NCBI GenBank assembly: GCA_036924085.1
Contig: JAVGWX010000011.1
Coordinates: 29,834,317-29,898,316, forward strand
Direction of reading: 5' to 3'
Origin: Ariolimax columbianus
Lineage: Eukaryota; Mollusca; Gastropoda; Stylommatophora; Arionidae
Length of the DNA stretch: 64,000 nt
Shown here: piece after piece, positions 22,701-36,300 of the stretch
How positions within the stretch are numbered: the stretch's first letter is position 1
How the letters are laid out: each line of letters opens with the position of its first letter
Made by a program: the position numbers and the translations under genes
Notes under the pieces: generated by a model
Seen by the model: the letters and a program-made list of their open reading frames with translations, nothing else
What the model was told of the DNA's origin: nothing
The model's database searches: none

Positions 22701-25700
22701 TCAGCTATGCGCAGCTCGGCATCTTGATCCCGGAGCACATTATGACAACGGGAAAGATAGCAGGAAAGAGGCAGAGGAAAGCAGGGAGATATGCTGGACC
22801 GCTTGAAAGAATGACACGGGCGACAATAAAGAACAGAGCTGGTAAGCAACACACGTGATAAAAGCGGATGGAGGTCCGTGATCGACAACGCCAACCGTCA
22901 TGCACCTGATGATGATGCTGATCTTTAAGTGCCGAATAGTCGCATAAGGCATAAATCAGTGCTCTGTATATGTGTGCTGCCACCCTTTTGAGTTCATGTA
23001 TGTTGTTAATGGAGCCATCTCAAACGATAGTTCTGCTTAGATGTTCCCTCGGTCCTCTTTTCCTGTTGCCATGCGGTGACCACATAAACGCTTGCCGCAG
23101 AGGGAGTCTGTTGCTGTTCATTCTGAGAACATGACCAATGTACGTCCTCCGTTTTTTCCTGATGAGTGATGAAACAGTGTGTTGATTGCTAACTTCTCTA
23201 ATTGTTTTGTTGATTGTAAATTCCTCCCAGTCAACGGTCAAGTTTTCTCAGACATTAATTCTAATATGAATTTAGTTTCTTTTCCAATGCCTTTATTTTT
23301 CTGCATTTACATCCATAGACAAACTATGACTTTCGGACTCGCTGGAAAACCCCCTTGAAAGACTGACGACTAAATGACGATACTTTCATGTGTCAGATAT
23401 TGTCCGTTTTACATTGGCTGCCGTCAATTGTCGCCTAATATCTCAATAACTTTTACACCGATATTCGCGATTATTTGCACGTCAACTTATCTTTTCAATG
23501 TCCCAATGACTTAATTTACATTTTCTCAAGAAGTCCCATTCTCTTAAAGTGGCTAGTGCTTTTGATATTTCTTAGCAAAGGAATTATTTTGTCTCTTAAG
23601 AAAATAATCTAAACTACAGGTGGCCACCAACAAACACAATAGCTAGTACTTGGAATCCTGGTATTCAAACAGGCATCTTAATGTATGTTGCCAGGTAGCC
23701 GAATGCTTCGGCTATAGGTAGTAGGTATTGTACAACATCCAGCGGCTTACTAGGCCTAGGGGAAGATACATTCGTTCGTTCTCAATCTTCTGTTACCAAG
23801 CCCTGAAAGGGTTTTAGTAGCAGAATGTAGTCCAGAGAACGGAATGCGTTGTGTCGTAGTTTACAGCTTGACTGCGATATTTGCACCTTTCTGTCTGACA
23901 CATCCGACTTCAGCAAACATTTTTTGAGTACCGGGTTAGCATTCCCTCTTCGATCCCTTCTCCTTAGCCAGTCTGTCCTGCTGCAGCCTGTTATCCAGGA
24001 TCACCGCGTGGAGGTGTAGAAGGGGCTTGGCAGCTATGGTTCGCTGGCCCTGACACTAGCAGTCAGCTATGCGCAGCTCGGCATCTTGATCCCGGAGCAC
24101 ATTATGACAACGGGAAAGATAGCAGGAAAGAGGCAGAGGAAAGCAGGGAGATATGCTGGACCGCTTGAAAGAATGACACGGGCGACAATAAAGAACAGAG
24201 CTGGTAAGCAACACACGTGATAAAAGCGGATGGAGGTCCGTGATCGACAACGCCAACCGTCATGCACCTGATGATGATGCTGATCTTTAAGTGCCGAATA
24301 GTCGCATAAGGCATAAATCAGTGCTCTGTATATGTGTGCTGCCACCCTTTTGAGTTCATGTATGTTGTTAATGGAGCCATCTCAAACGATAGTTCTGCTT
24401 AGATGTTCCCTCGGTCCTCTTTTCCTGTTGCCATGCGGTGACCACATAAACGCTTGCCGCAGAGGGAGTCTGTTGCTGTTCATTCTGAGAACATGACCAA
24501 TGTACGTCCTCCGTTTTTTCCTGATGAGTGATGAAACAGTGTGTTGATTGCTAACTTCTCTAATTGTTTTGTTGATTGTAAATTCCTCCCAGTCAACGGT
24601 CAAGTTTTCTCAGACATTAATTCTAATATGAATTTAGTTTCTTTTCCAATGCCTTTATTTTTCTGCATTTACATCCATAGACAAACTATGACTTTCGGAC
24701 TCGCTGGAAAACCCCCTTGAAAGACTGACGACTAAATGACGATACTTTCATGTGTCAGATATTGTCCGTTTTACATTGGCTGCCGTCAATTGTCGCCTAA
24801 TATCTCAATAACTTTTACACCGATATTCGCGATTATTTGCACGTCAACTTATCTTTTCAATGTCCCAATGACTTAATTTACATTTTCTCAAGAAGTCCCA
24901 TTCTCTTAAAGTGGCTAGTGCTTTTGATATTTCTTAGCAAAGGAATTATTTTGTCTCTTAAGAAAATAATCTAAACTACAGGTGGCCACCAACAAACACA
25001 ATAGCTAGTACTTGGAATCCTGGTATTCAAACAGGCATCTTAATGTATGTTGCCAGGTAGCCGAATGCTTCGGCTATAGGTAGTAGGTATTGTACAACAT
25101 CCAGCGGCTTACTAGGCCTAGGGGAAGATACATTCGTTCGTTCTCAATCTTCTGTTACCAAGCCCTGAAAGGGTTTTAGTAGCAGAATGTAGTCCAGAGA
25201 ACGGAATGCGTTGTGTCGTAGTTTACAGCTTGACTGCGATATTTGCACCTTTCTGTCTGACACATCCGACTTCAGCAAACATTTTTTGAGTACCGGGTTA
25301 GCATTCCCTCTTCGATCCCTTCTCCTTAGCCAGTCTGTCCTGCTGCAGCCTGTTATCCAGGATCACCGCGTGGAGGTGTAGAAGGGGCTTGGCAGCTATG
25401 GTTCGCTGGCCCTGACACTAGCAGTCAGCTATGCGCAGCTCGGCATCTTGATCCCGGAGCACATTATGACAACGGGAAAGATAGCAGGAAAGAGGCAGAG
25501 GAAAGCAGGGAGATATGCTGGACCGCTTGAAAGAATGACACGGGCGACAATAAAGAACAGAGCTGGTAAGCAACACACGTGATAAAAGCGGATGGAGGTC
25601 CGTGATCGACAACGCCAACCGTCATGCACCTGATGATGATGCTGATCTTTAAGTGCCGAATAGTCGCATAAGGCATAAATCAGTGCTCTGTATATGTGTG

Positions 25701-27908
25701 CTGCCACCCTTTTGAGTTCATGTATGTTGTTAATGGAGCCATCTCAAACGATAGTTCTGCTTAGATGTTCCCTCGGTCCTCTTTTCCTGTTGCCATGCGG
25801 TGACCACATAAACGCTTGCCGCAGAGGGAGTCTGTTGCTGTTCATTCTGAGAACATGACCAATGTACGTCCTCCGTTTTTTCCTGATGAGTGATGAAACA
25901 GTGTGTTGATTGCTAACTTCTCTAATTGTTTTGTTGATTGTAAATTCCTCCCAGTCAACGGTCAAGTTTTCTCAGACATTAATTCTAATATGAATTTAGT
26001 TTCTTTTCCAATGCCTTTATTTTTCTGCATTTACATCCATAGACAAACTATGACTTTCGGACTCGCTGGAAAACCCCCTTGAAAGACTGACGACTAAATG
26101 ACGATACTTTCATGTGTCAGATATTGTCCGTTTTACATTGGCTGCCGTCAATTGTCGCCTAATATCTCAATAACTTTTACACCGATATTCGCGATTATTT
26201 GCACGTCAACTTATCTTTTCAATGTCCCAATGACTTAATTTACATTTTCTCAAGAAGTCCCATTCTCTTAAAGTGGCTAGTGCTTTTGATATTTCTTAGC
26301 AAAGGAATTATTTTGTCTCTTAAGAAAATAATCTAAACTACAGGTGGCCACCAACAAACACAATAGCTAGTACTTGGAATCCTGGTATTCAAACAGGCAT
26401 CTTAATGTATGTTGCCAGGTAGCCGAATGCTTCGGCTATAGGTAGTAGGTATTGTACAACATCCAGCGGCTTACTAGGCCTAGGGGAAGATACATTCGTT
26501 CGTTCTCAATCTTCTGTTACCAAGCCCTGAAAGGGTTTTAGTAGCAGAATGTAGTCCAGAGAACGGAATGCGTTGTGTCGTAGTTTACAGCTTGACTGCG
26601 ATATTTGCACCTTTCTGTCTGACACATCCGACTTCAGCAAACATTTTTTGAGTACCGGGTTAGCATTCCCTCTTCGATCCCTTCTCCTTAGCCAGTCTGT
26701 CCTGCTGCAGCCTGTTATCCAGGATCACCGCGTGGAGGTGTAGAAGGGGCTTGGCAGCTATGGTTCGCTGGCCCTGACACTAGCAGTCAGCTATGCGCAG
26801 CTCGGCATCTTGATCCCGGAGCACATTATGACAACGGGAAAGATAGCAGGAAAGAGGCAGAGGAAAGCAGGGAGATATGCTGGACCGCTTGAAAGAATGA
26901 CACGGGCGACAATAAAGAACAGAGCTGGTAAGCAACACACGTGATAAAAGCGGATGGAGGTCCGTGATCGACAACGCCAACCGTCATGCACCTGATGATG
27001 ATGCTGATCTTTAAGTGCCGAATAGTCGCATAAGGCATAAATCAGTGCTCTGTATATGTGTGCTGCCACCCTTTTGAGTTCATGTATGTTGTTAATGGAG
27101 CCATCTCAAACGATAGTTCTGCTTAGATGTTCCCTCGGTCCTCTTTTCCTGTTGCCATGCGGTGACCACATAAACGCTTGCCGCAGAGGGAGTCTGTTGC
27201 TGTTCATTCTGAGAACATGACCAATGTACGTCCTCCGTTTTTTCCTGATGAGTGATGAAACAGTGTGTTGATTGCTAACTTCTCTAATTGTTTTGTTGAT
27301 TGTAAATTCCTCCCAGTCAACGGTCAAGTTTTCTCAGACATTAATTCTAATATGAATTTAGTTTCTTTTCCAATGCCTTTATTTTTCTGCATTTACATCC
27401 ATAGACAAACTATGACTTTCGGACTCGCTGGAAAACCCCCTTGAAAGACTGACGACTAAATGACGATACTTTCATGTGTCAGATATTGTCCGTTTTACAT
27501 TGGCTGCCGTCAATTGTCGCCTAATATCTCAATAACTTTTACACCGATATTCGCGATTATTTGCACGTCAACTTATCTTTTCAATGTCCCAATGACTTAA
27601 TTTACATTTTCTCAAGAAGTCCCATTCTCTTAAAGTGGCTAGTGCTTTTGATATTTCTTAGCAAAGGAATTATTTTGTCTCTTAAGAAAATAATCTAAAC
27701 TACAGGTGGCCACCAACAAACACAATAGCTAGTACTTGGAATCCTGGTATTCAAACAGGCATCTTAATGTATGTTGCCAGGTAGCCGAATGCTTCGGCTA
27801 TAGGTAGTAGGTATTGTACAACATCCAGCGGCTTACTAGGCCTAGGGGAAGATACATTCGTTCGTTCTCAATCTTCTGTTACCAAGCCCTGAAAGGGTTT
27901 TAGTAGCA

Positions 27909-29270
27909 GAATGTAGTCCAGAGAACGGAATGCGTTGTGTCGTAGTTTACAGCTTGACTGCGATATTTGCACCTTTCTGTCTGACACATCCGACTTCAGC
28001 AAACATTTTTTGAGTACCGGGTTAGCATTCCCTCTTCGATCCCTTCTCCTTAGCCAGTCTGTCCTGCTGCAGCCTGTTATCCAGGATCACCGCGTGGAGG
28101 TGTAGAAGGGGCTTGGCAGCTATGGTTCGCTGGCCCTGACACTAGCAGTCAGCTATGCGCTGCTCGGCATCTTGATCCCGGAGCACATTATGACAACGGG
28201 AAAGATAGCAGGAAAGAGGCAGAGGAAAGCAGGGACATATGCTGGACCGCTTGAAAGAATGACACGGGCGACAATAAAGAACAGAGCTGGTAAGCAACAC
28301 ACGTGATAAAAGCGGATGGAGGTCCGTGATCGACAACGCCAACCGTCATGCACCTGATGATGATGCTGATCTTTAAGTGCCGAATAGTCGCATAAGGCAT
28401 AAATCAGTGCTCTGTATATGTGTGCTGCCACCCTTTTGAGTTCATGTATGTTGTTAATGGAGCCATCTCAAACGATAGTTCTGCTTAGATGTTCCCTCGG
28501 TCCTCTTTTCCTGTTGCCATGCGGTGACCACATAAACGCTTGCCGCAGAGGGAGTCTGTTGCTGTTCATTCTGAGAACATGACCAATGTACGTCCTCCGT
28601 TTTTTCCTGATGAGTGATGAAACAGTGTGTTGATTGCTAACTTCTCTAATTGTTTTGTTGATTGTAAATTCCTCCCAGTCAACGGTCAAGTTTTCTCAGA
28701 CATTAATTCTAATATGAATTTAGTTTCTTTTCCAATGCCTTTATTTTTCTGCATTTACATCCATAGACAAACTATGACTTTCGGACTCGCTGGAAAACCC
28801 CCTTGAAAGACTGACGACTAAATGACGATACTTTCATGTGTCAGATATTGTCCGTTTTACATTGGCTGCCGTCAATTGTCGCCTAATATCTCAATAACTT
28901 TTACACCGATATTCGCGATTATTTGCACGTCAACTTATCTTTTCAATGTCCCAATGACTTAATTTACATTTTCTCAAGAAGTCCCATTCTCTTAAAGTGG
29001 CTAGTGCTTTTGATATTTCTTAGCAAAGGAATTATTTTGTCTCTTAAGAAAATAATCTAAACTACAGGTGGCCACCAACAAACACAATAGCTAGTACTTG
29101 GAATCCTGGTATTCAAACAGGCATCTTAATGTATGTTGCCAGGTAGCCGAATGCTTCGGCTATAGGTAGTAGGTATTGTACAACATCCAGCGGCTTACTA
29201 GGCCTAGGGGAAGATACATTCGTTCGTTCTCAATCTTCTGTTACCAAGCCCTGAAAGGGTTTTAGTAGCA
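27909..29270. repeat. Unit 20: type B unit, start of a duplicated B-A-A'-B block
   Basis: T at 28161 and C at offset 327. Together with units 21 (A), 22 (A with a private T) and 23 (B), it forms a four-unit motif repeated as units 29-32. Confidence 0.9.
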
Positions 29271-30632
29271 GAATGTAGTCCAGAGAACGGAATGCGTTGT
29301 GTCGTAGTTTACAGCTTGACTGCGATATTTGCACCTTTCTGTCTGACACATCCGACTTCAGCAAACATTTTTTGAGTACCGGGTTAGCATTCCCTCTTCG
29401 ATCCCTTCTCCTTAGCCAGTCTGTCCTGCTGCAGCCTGTTATCCAGGATCACCGCGTGGAGGTGTAGAAGGGGCTTGGCAGCTATGGTTCGCTGGCCCTG
29501 ACACTAGCAGTCAGCTATGCGCAGCTCGGCATCTTGATCCCGGAGCACATTATGACAACGGGAAAGATAGCAGGAAAGAGGCAGAGGAAAGCAGGGAGAT
29601 ATGCTGGACCGCTTGAAAGAATGACACGGGCGACAATAAAGAACAGAGCTGGTAAGCAACACACGTGATAAAAGCGGATGGAGGTCCGTGATCGACAACG
29701 CCAACCGTCATGCACCTGATGATGATGCTGATCTTTAAGTGCCGAATAGTCGCATAAGGCATAAATCAGTGCTCTGTATATGTGTGCTGCCACCCTTTTG
29801 AGTTCATGTATGTTGTTAATGGAGCCATCTCAAACGATAGTTCTGCTTAGATGTTCCCTCGGTCCTCTTTTCCTGTTGCCATGCGGTGACCACATAAACG
29901 CTTGCCGCAGAGGGAGTCTGTTGCTGTTCATTCTGAGAACATGACCAATGTACGTCCTCCGTTTTTTCCTGATGAGTGATGAAACAGTGTGTTGATTGCT
30001 AACTTCTCTAATTGTTTTGTTGATTGTAAATTCCTCCCAGTCAACGGTCAAGTTTTCTCAGACATTAATTCTAATATGAATTTAGTTTCTTTTCCAATGC
30101 CTTTATTTTTCTGCATTTACATCCATAGACAAACTATGACTTTCGGACTCGCTGGAAAACCCCCTTGAAAGACTGACGACTAAATGACGATACTTTCATG
30201 TGTCAGATATTGTCCGTTTTACATTGGCTGCCGTCAATTGTCGCCTAATATCTCAATAACTTTTACACCGATATTCGCGATTATTTGCACGTCAACTTAT
30301 CTTTTCAATGTCCCAATGACTTAATTTACATTTTCTCAAGAAGTCCCATTCTCTTAAAGTGGCTAGTGCTTTTGATATTTCTTAGCAAAGGAATTATTTT
30401 GTCTCTTAAGAAAATAATCTAAACTACAGGTGGCCACCAACAAACACAATAGCTAGTACTTGGAATCCTGGTATTCAAACAGGCATCTTAATGTATGTTG
30501 CCAGGTAGCCGAATGCTTCGGCTATAGGTAGTAGGTATTGTACAACATCCAGCGGCTTACTAGGCCTAGGGGAAGATACATTCGTTCGTTCTCAATCTTC
30601 TGTTACCAAGCCCTGAAAGGGTTTTAGTAGCA

Positions 30633-31994
30633 GAATGTAGTCCAGAGAACGGAATGCGTTGTGTCGTAGTTTACAGCTTGACTGCGATATTTGCACCTTT
30701 CTGTCTGACACATCCGACTTCAGCAAACATTTTTTGAGTACCGGGTTAGCATTCCCTCTTCGATCCCTTCTCCTTAGCCAGTCTGTCCTGCTGCAGCCTG
30801 TTATCCAGGATCACCGCGTGGAGGTGTAGAAGGGGCTTGGCAGCTATGGTTCGCTGGCCCTGTCACTAGCAGTCAGCTATGCGCAGCTCGGCATCTTGAT
30901 CCCGGAGCACATTATGACAACGGGAAAGATAGCAGGAAAGAGGCAGAGGAAAGCAGGGAGATATGCTGGACCGCTTGAAAGAATGACACGGGCGACAATA
31001 AAGAACAGAGCTGGTAAGCAACACACGTGATAAAAGCGGATGGAGGTCCGTGATCGACAACGCCAACCGTCATGCACCTGATGATGATGCTGATCTTTAA
31101 GTGCCGAATAGTCGCATAAGGCATAAATCAGTGCTCTGTATATGTGTGCTGCCACCCTTTTGAGTTCATGTATGTTGTTAATGGAGCCATCTCAAACGAT
31201 AGTTCTGCTTAGATGTTCCCTCGGTCCTCTTTTCCTGTTGCCATGCGGTGACCACATAAACGCTTGCCGCAGAGGGAGTCTGTTGCTGTTCATTCTGAGA
31301 ACATGACCAATGTACGTCCTCCGTTTTTTCCTGATGAGTGATGAAACAGTGTGTTGATTGCTAACTTCTCTAATTGTTTTGTTGATTGTAAATTCCTCCC
31401 AGTCAACGGTCAAGTTTTCTCAGACATTAATTCTAATATGAATTTAGTTTCTTTTCCAATGCCTTTATTTTTCTGCATTTACATCCATAGACAAACTATG
31501 ACTTTCGGACTCGCTGGAAAACCCCCTTGAAAGACTGACGACTAAATGACGATACTTTCATGTGTCAGATATTGTCCGTTTTACATTGGCTGCCGTCAAT
31601 TGTCGCCTAATATCTCAATAACTTTTACACCGATATTCGCGATTATTTGCACGTCAACTTATCTTTTCAATGTCCCAATGACTTAATTTACATTTTCTCA
31701 AGAAGTCCCATTCTCTTAAAGTGGCTAGTGCTTTTGATATTTCTTAGCAAAGGAATTATTTTGTCTCTTAAGAAAATAATCTAAACTACAGGTGGCCACC
31801 AACAAACACAATAGCTAGTACTTGGAATCCTGGTATTCAAACAGGCATCTTAATGTATGTTGCCAGGTAGCCGAATGCTTCGGCTATAGGTAGTAGGTAT
31901 TGTACAACATCCAGCGGCTTACTAGGCCTAGGGGAAGATACATTCGTTCGTTCTCAATCTTCTGTTACCAAGCCCTGAAAGGGTTTTAGTAGCA
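30633..31994. repeat. Unit 22: type A unit carrying the rare TGTCACTAG variant
   Basis: T replaces A at 30863 (offset 230; TGTCACTAG instead of TGACACTAG). Only unit 31 shares it, exactly nine units further on and in the same position relative to B units. Confidence 0.9.
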
Positions 31995-33356
31995 GAATGT
32001 AGTCCAGAGAACGGAATGCGTTGTGTCGTAGTTTACAGCTTGACTGCGATATTTGCACCTTTCTGTCTGACACATCCGACTTCAGCAAACATTTTTTGAG
32101 TACCGGGTTAGCATTCCCTCTTCGATCCCTTCTCCTTAGCCAGTCTGTCCTGCTGCAGCCTGTTATCCAGGATCACCGCGTGGAGGTGTAGAAGGGGCTT
32201 GGCAGCTATGGTTCGCTGGCCCTGACACTAGCAGTCAGCTATGCGCTGCTCGGCATCTTGATCCCGGAGCACATTATGACAACGGGAAAGATAGCAGGAA
32301 AGAGGCAGAGGAAAGCAGGGACATATGCTGGACCGCTTGAAAGAATGACACGGGCGACAATAAAGAACAGAGCTGGTAAGCAACACACGTGATAAAAGCG
32401 GATGGAGGTCCGTGATCGACAACGCCAACCGTCATGCACCTGATGATGATGCTGATCTTTAAGTGCCGAATAGTCGCATAAGGCATAAATCAGTGCTCTG
32501 TATATGTGTGCTGCCACCCTTTTGAGTTCATGTATGTTGTTAATGGAGCCATCTCAAACGATAGTTCTGCTTAGATGTTCCCTCGGTCCTCTTTTCCTGT
32601 TGCCATGCGGTGACCACATAAACGCTTGCCGCAGAGGGAGTCTGTTGCTGTTCATTCTGAGAACATGACCAATGTACGTCCTCCGTTTTTTCCTGATGAG
32701 TGATGAAACAGTGTGTTGATTGCTAACTTCTCTAATTGTTTTGTTGATTGTAAATTCCTCCCAGTCAACGGTCAAGTTTTCTCAGACATTAATTCTAATA
32801 TGAATTTAGTTTCTTTTCCAATGCCTTTATTTTTCTGCATTTACATCCATAGACAAACTATGACTTTCGGACTCGCTGGAAAACCCCCTTGAAAGACTGA
32901 CGACTAAATGACGATACTTTCATGTGTCAGATATTGTCCGTTTTACATTGGCTGCCGTCAATTGTCGCCTAATATCTCAATAACTTTTACACCGATATTC
33001 GCGATTATTTGCACGTCAACTTATCTTTTCAATGTCCCAATGACTTAATTTACATTTTCTCAAGAAGTCCCATTCTCTTAAAGTGGCTAGTGCTTTTGAT
33101 ATTTCTTAGCAAAGGAATTATTTTGTCTCTTAAGAAAATAATCTAAACTACAGGTGGCCACCAACAAACACAATAGCTAGTACTTGGAATCCTGGTATTC
33201 AAACAGGCATCTTAATGTATGTTGCCAGGTAGCCGAATGCTTCGGCTATAGGTAGTAGGTATTGTACAACATCCAGCGGCTTACTAGGCCTAGGGGAAGA
33301 TACATTCGTTCGTTCTCAATCTTCTGTTACCAAGCCCTGAAAGGGTTTTAGTAGCA
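31995..33356. repeat. Unit 23: type B unit
   Basis: T and C at the two diagnostic sites. It closes the first B-A-A'-B block (units 20-23). Confidence 0.9.
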
Positions 33357-36300
33357 GAATGTAGTCCAGAGAACGGAATGCGTTGTGTCGTAGTTTACAG
33401 CTTGACTGCGATATTTGCACCTTTCTGTCTGACACATCCGACTTCAGCAAACATTTTTTGAGTACCGGGTTAGCATTCCCTCTTCGATCCCTTCTCCTTA
33501 GCCAGTCTGTCCTGCTGCAGCCTGTTATCCAGGATCACCGCGTGGAGGTGTAGAAGGGGCTTGGCAGCTATGGTTCGCTGGCCCTGACACTAGCAGTCAG
33601 CTATGCGCAGCTCGGCATCTTGATCCCGGAGCACATTATGACAACGGGAAAGATAGCAGGAAAGAGGCAGAGGAAAGCAGGGAGATATGCTGGACCGCTT
33701 GAAAGAATGACACGGGCGACAATAAAGAACAGAGCTGGTAAGCAACACACGTGATAAAAGCGGATGGAGGTCCGTGATCGACAACGCCAACCGTCATGCA
33801 CCTGATGATGATGCTGATCTTTAAGTGCCGAATAGTCGCATAAGGCATAAATCAGTGCTCTGTATATGTGTGCTGCCACCCTTTTGAGTTCATGTATGTT
33901 GTTAATGGAGCCATCTCAAACGATAGTTCTGCTTAGATGTTCCCTCGGTCCTCTTTTCCTGTTGCCATGCGGTGACCACATAAACGCTTGCCGCAGAGGG
34001 AGTCTGTTGCTGTTCATTCTGAGAACATGACCAATGTACGTCCTCCGTTTTTTCCTGATGAGTGATGAAACAGTGTGTTGATTGCTAACTTCTCTAATTG
34101 TTTTGTTGATTGTAAATTCCTCCCAGTCAACGGTCAAGTTTTCTCAGACATTAATTCTAATATGAATTTAGTTTCTTTTCCAATGCCTTTATTTTTCTGC
34201 ATTTACATCCATAGACAAACTATGACTTTCGGACTCGCTGGAAAACCCCCTTGAAAGACTGACGACTAAATGACGATACTTTCATGTGTCAGATATTGTC
34301 CGTTTTACATTGGCTGCCGTCAATTGTCGCCTAATATCTCAATAACTTTTACACCGATATTCGCGATTATTTGCACGTCAACTTATCTTTTCAATGTCCC
34401 AATGACTTAATTTACATTTTCTCAAGAAGTCCCATTCTCTTAAAGTGGCTAGTGCTTTTGATATTTCTTAGCAAAGGAATTATTTTGTCTCTTAAGAAAA
34501 TAATCTAAACTACAGGTGGCCACCAACAAACACAATAGCTAGTACTTGGAATCCTGGTATTCAAACAGGCATCTTAATGTATGTTGCCAGGTAGCCGAAT
34601 GCTTCGGCTATAGGTAGTAGGTATTGTACAACATCCAGCGGCTTACTAGGCCTAGGGGAAGATACATTCGTTCGTTCTCAATCTTCTGTTACCAAGCCCT
34701 GAAAGGGTTTTAGTAGCAGAATGTAGTCCAGAGAACGGAATGCGTTGTGTCGTAGTTTACAGCTTGACTGCGATATTTGCACCTTTCTGTCTGACACATC
34801 CGACTTCAGCAAACATTTTTTGAGTACCGGGTTAGCATTCCCTCTTCGATCCCTTCTCCTTAGCCAGTCTGTCCTGCTGCAGCCTGTTATCCAGGATCAC
34901 CGCGTGGAGGTGTAGAAGGGGCTTGGCAGCTATGGTTCGCTGGCCCTGACACTAGCAGTCAGCTATGCGCAGCTCGGCATCTTGATCCCGGAGCACATTA
35001 TGACAACGGGAAAGATAGCAGGAAAGAGGCAGAGGAAAGCAGGGAGATATGCTGGACCGCTTGAAAGAATGACACGGGCGACAATAAAGAACAGAGCTGG
35101 TAAGCAACACACGTGATAAAAGCGGATGGAGGTCCGTGATCGACAACGCCAACCGTCATGCACCTGATGATGATGCTGATCTTTAAGTGCCGAATAGTCG
35201 CATAAGGCATAAATCAGTGCTCTGTATATGTGTGCTGCCACCCTTTTGAGTTCATGTATGTTGTTAATGGAGCCATCTCAAACGATAGTTCTGCTTAGAT
35301 GTTCCCTCGGTCCTCTTTTCCTGTTGCCATGCGGTGACCACATAAACGCTTGCCGCAGAGGGAGTCTGTTGCTGTTCATTCTGAGAACATGACCAATGTA
35401 CGTCCTCCGTTTTTTCCTGATGAGTGATGAAACAGTGTGTTGATTGCTAACTTCTCTAATTGTTTTGTTGATTGTAAATTCCTCCCAGTCAACGGTCAAG
35501 TTTTCTCAGACATTAATTCTAATATGAATTTAGTTTCTTTTCCAATGCCTTTATTTTTCTGCATTTACATCCATAGACAAACTATGACTTTCGGACTCGC
35601 TGGAAAACCCCCTTGAAAGACTGACGACTAAATGACGATACTTTCATGTGTCAGATATTGTCCGTTTTACATTGGCTGCCGTCAATTGTCGCCTAATATC
35701 TCAATAACTTTTACACCGATATTCGCGATTATTTGCACGTCAACTTATCTTTTCAATGTCCCAATGACTTAATTTACATTTTCTCAAGAAGTCCCATTCT
35801 CTTAAAGTGGCTAGTGCTTTTGATATTTCTTAGCAAAGGAATTATTTTGTCTCTTAAGAAAATAATCTAAACTACAGGTGGCCACCAACAAACACAATAG
35901 CTAGTACTTGGAATCCTGGTATTCAAACAGGCATCTTAATGTATGTTGCCAGGTAGCCGAATGCTTCGGCTATAGGTAGTAGGTATTGTACAACATCCAG
36001 CGGCTTACTAGGCCTAGGGGAAGATACATTCGTTCGTTCTCAATCTTCTGTTACCAAGCCCTGAAAGGGTTTTAGTAGCAGAATGTAGTCCAGAGAACGG
36101 AATGCGTTGTGTCGTAGTTTACAGCTTGACTGCGATATTTGCACCTTTCTGTCTGACACATCCGACTTCAGCAAACATTTTTTGAGTACCGGGTTAGCAT
36201 TCCCTCTTCGATCCCTTCTCCTTAGCCAGTCTGTCCTGCTGCAGCCTGTTATCCAGGATCACCGCGTGGAGGTGTAGAAGGGGCTTGGCAGCTATGGTTC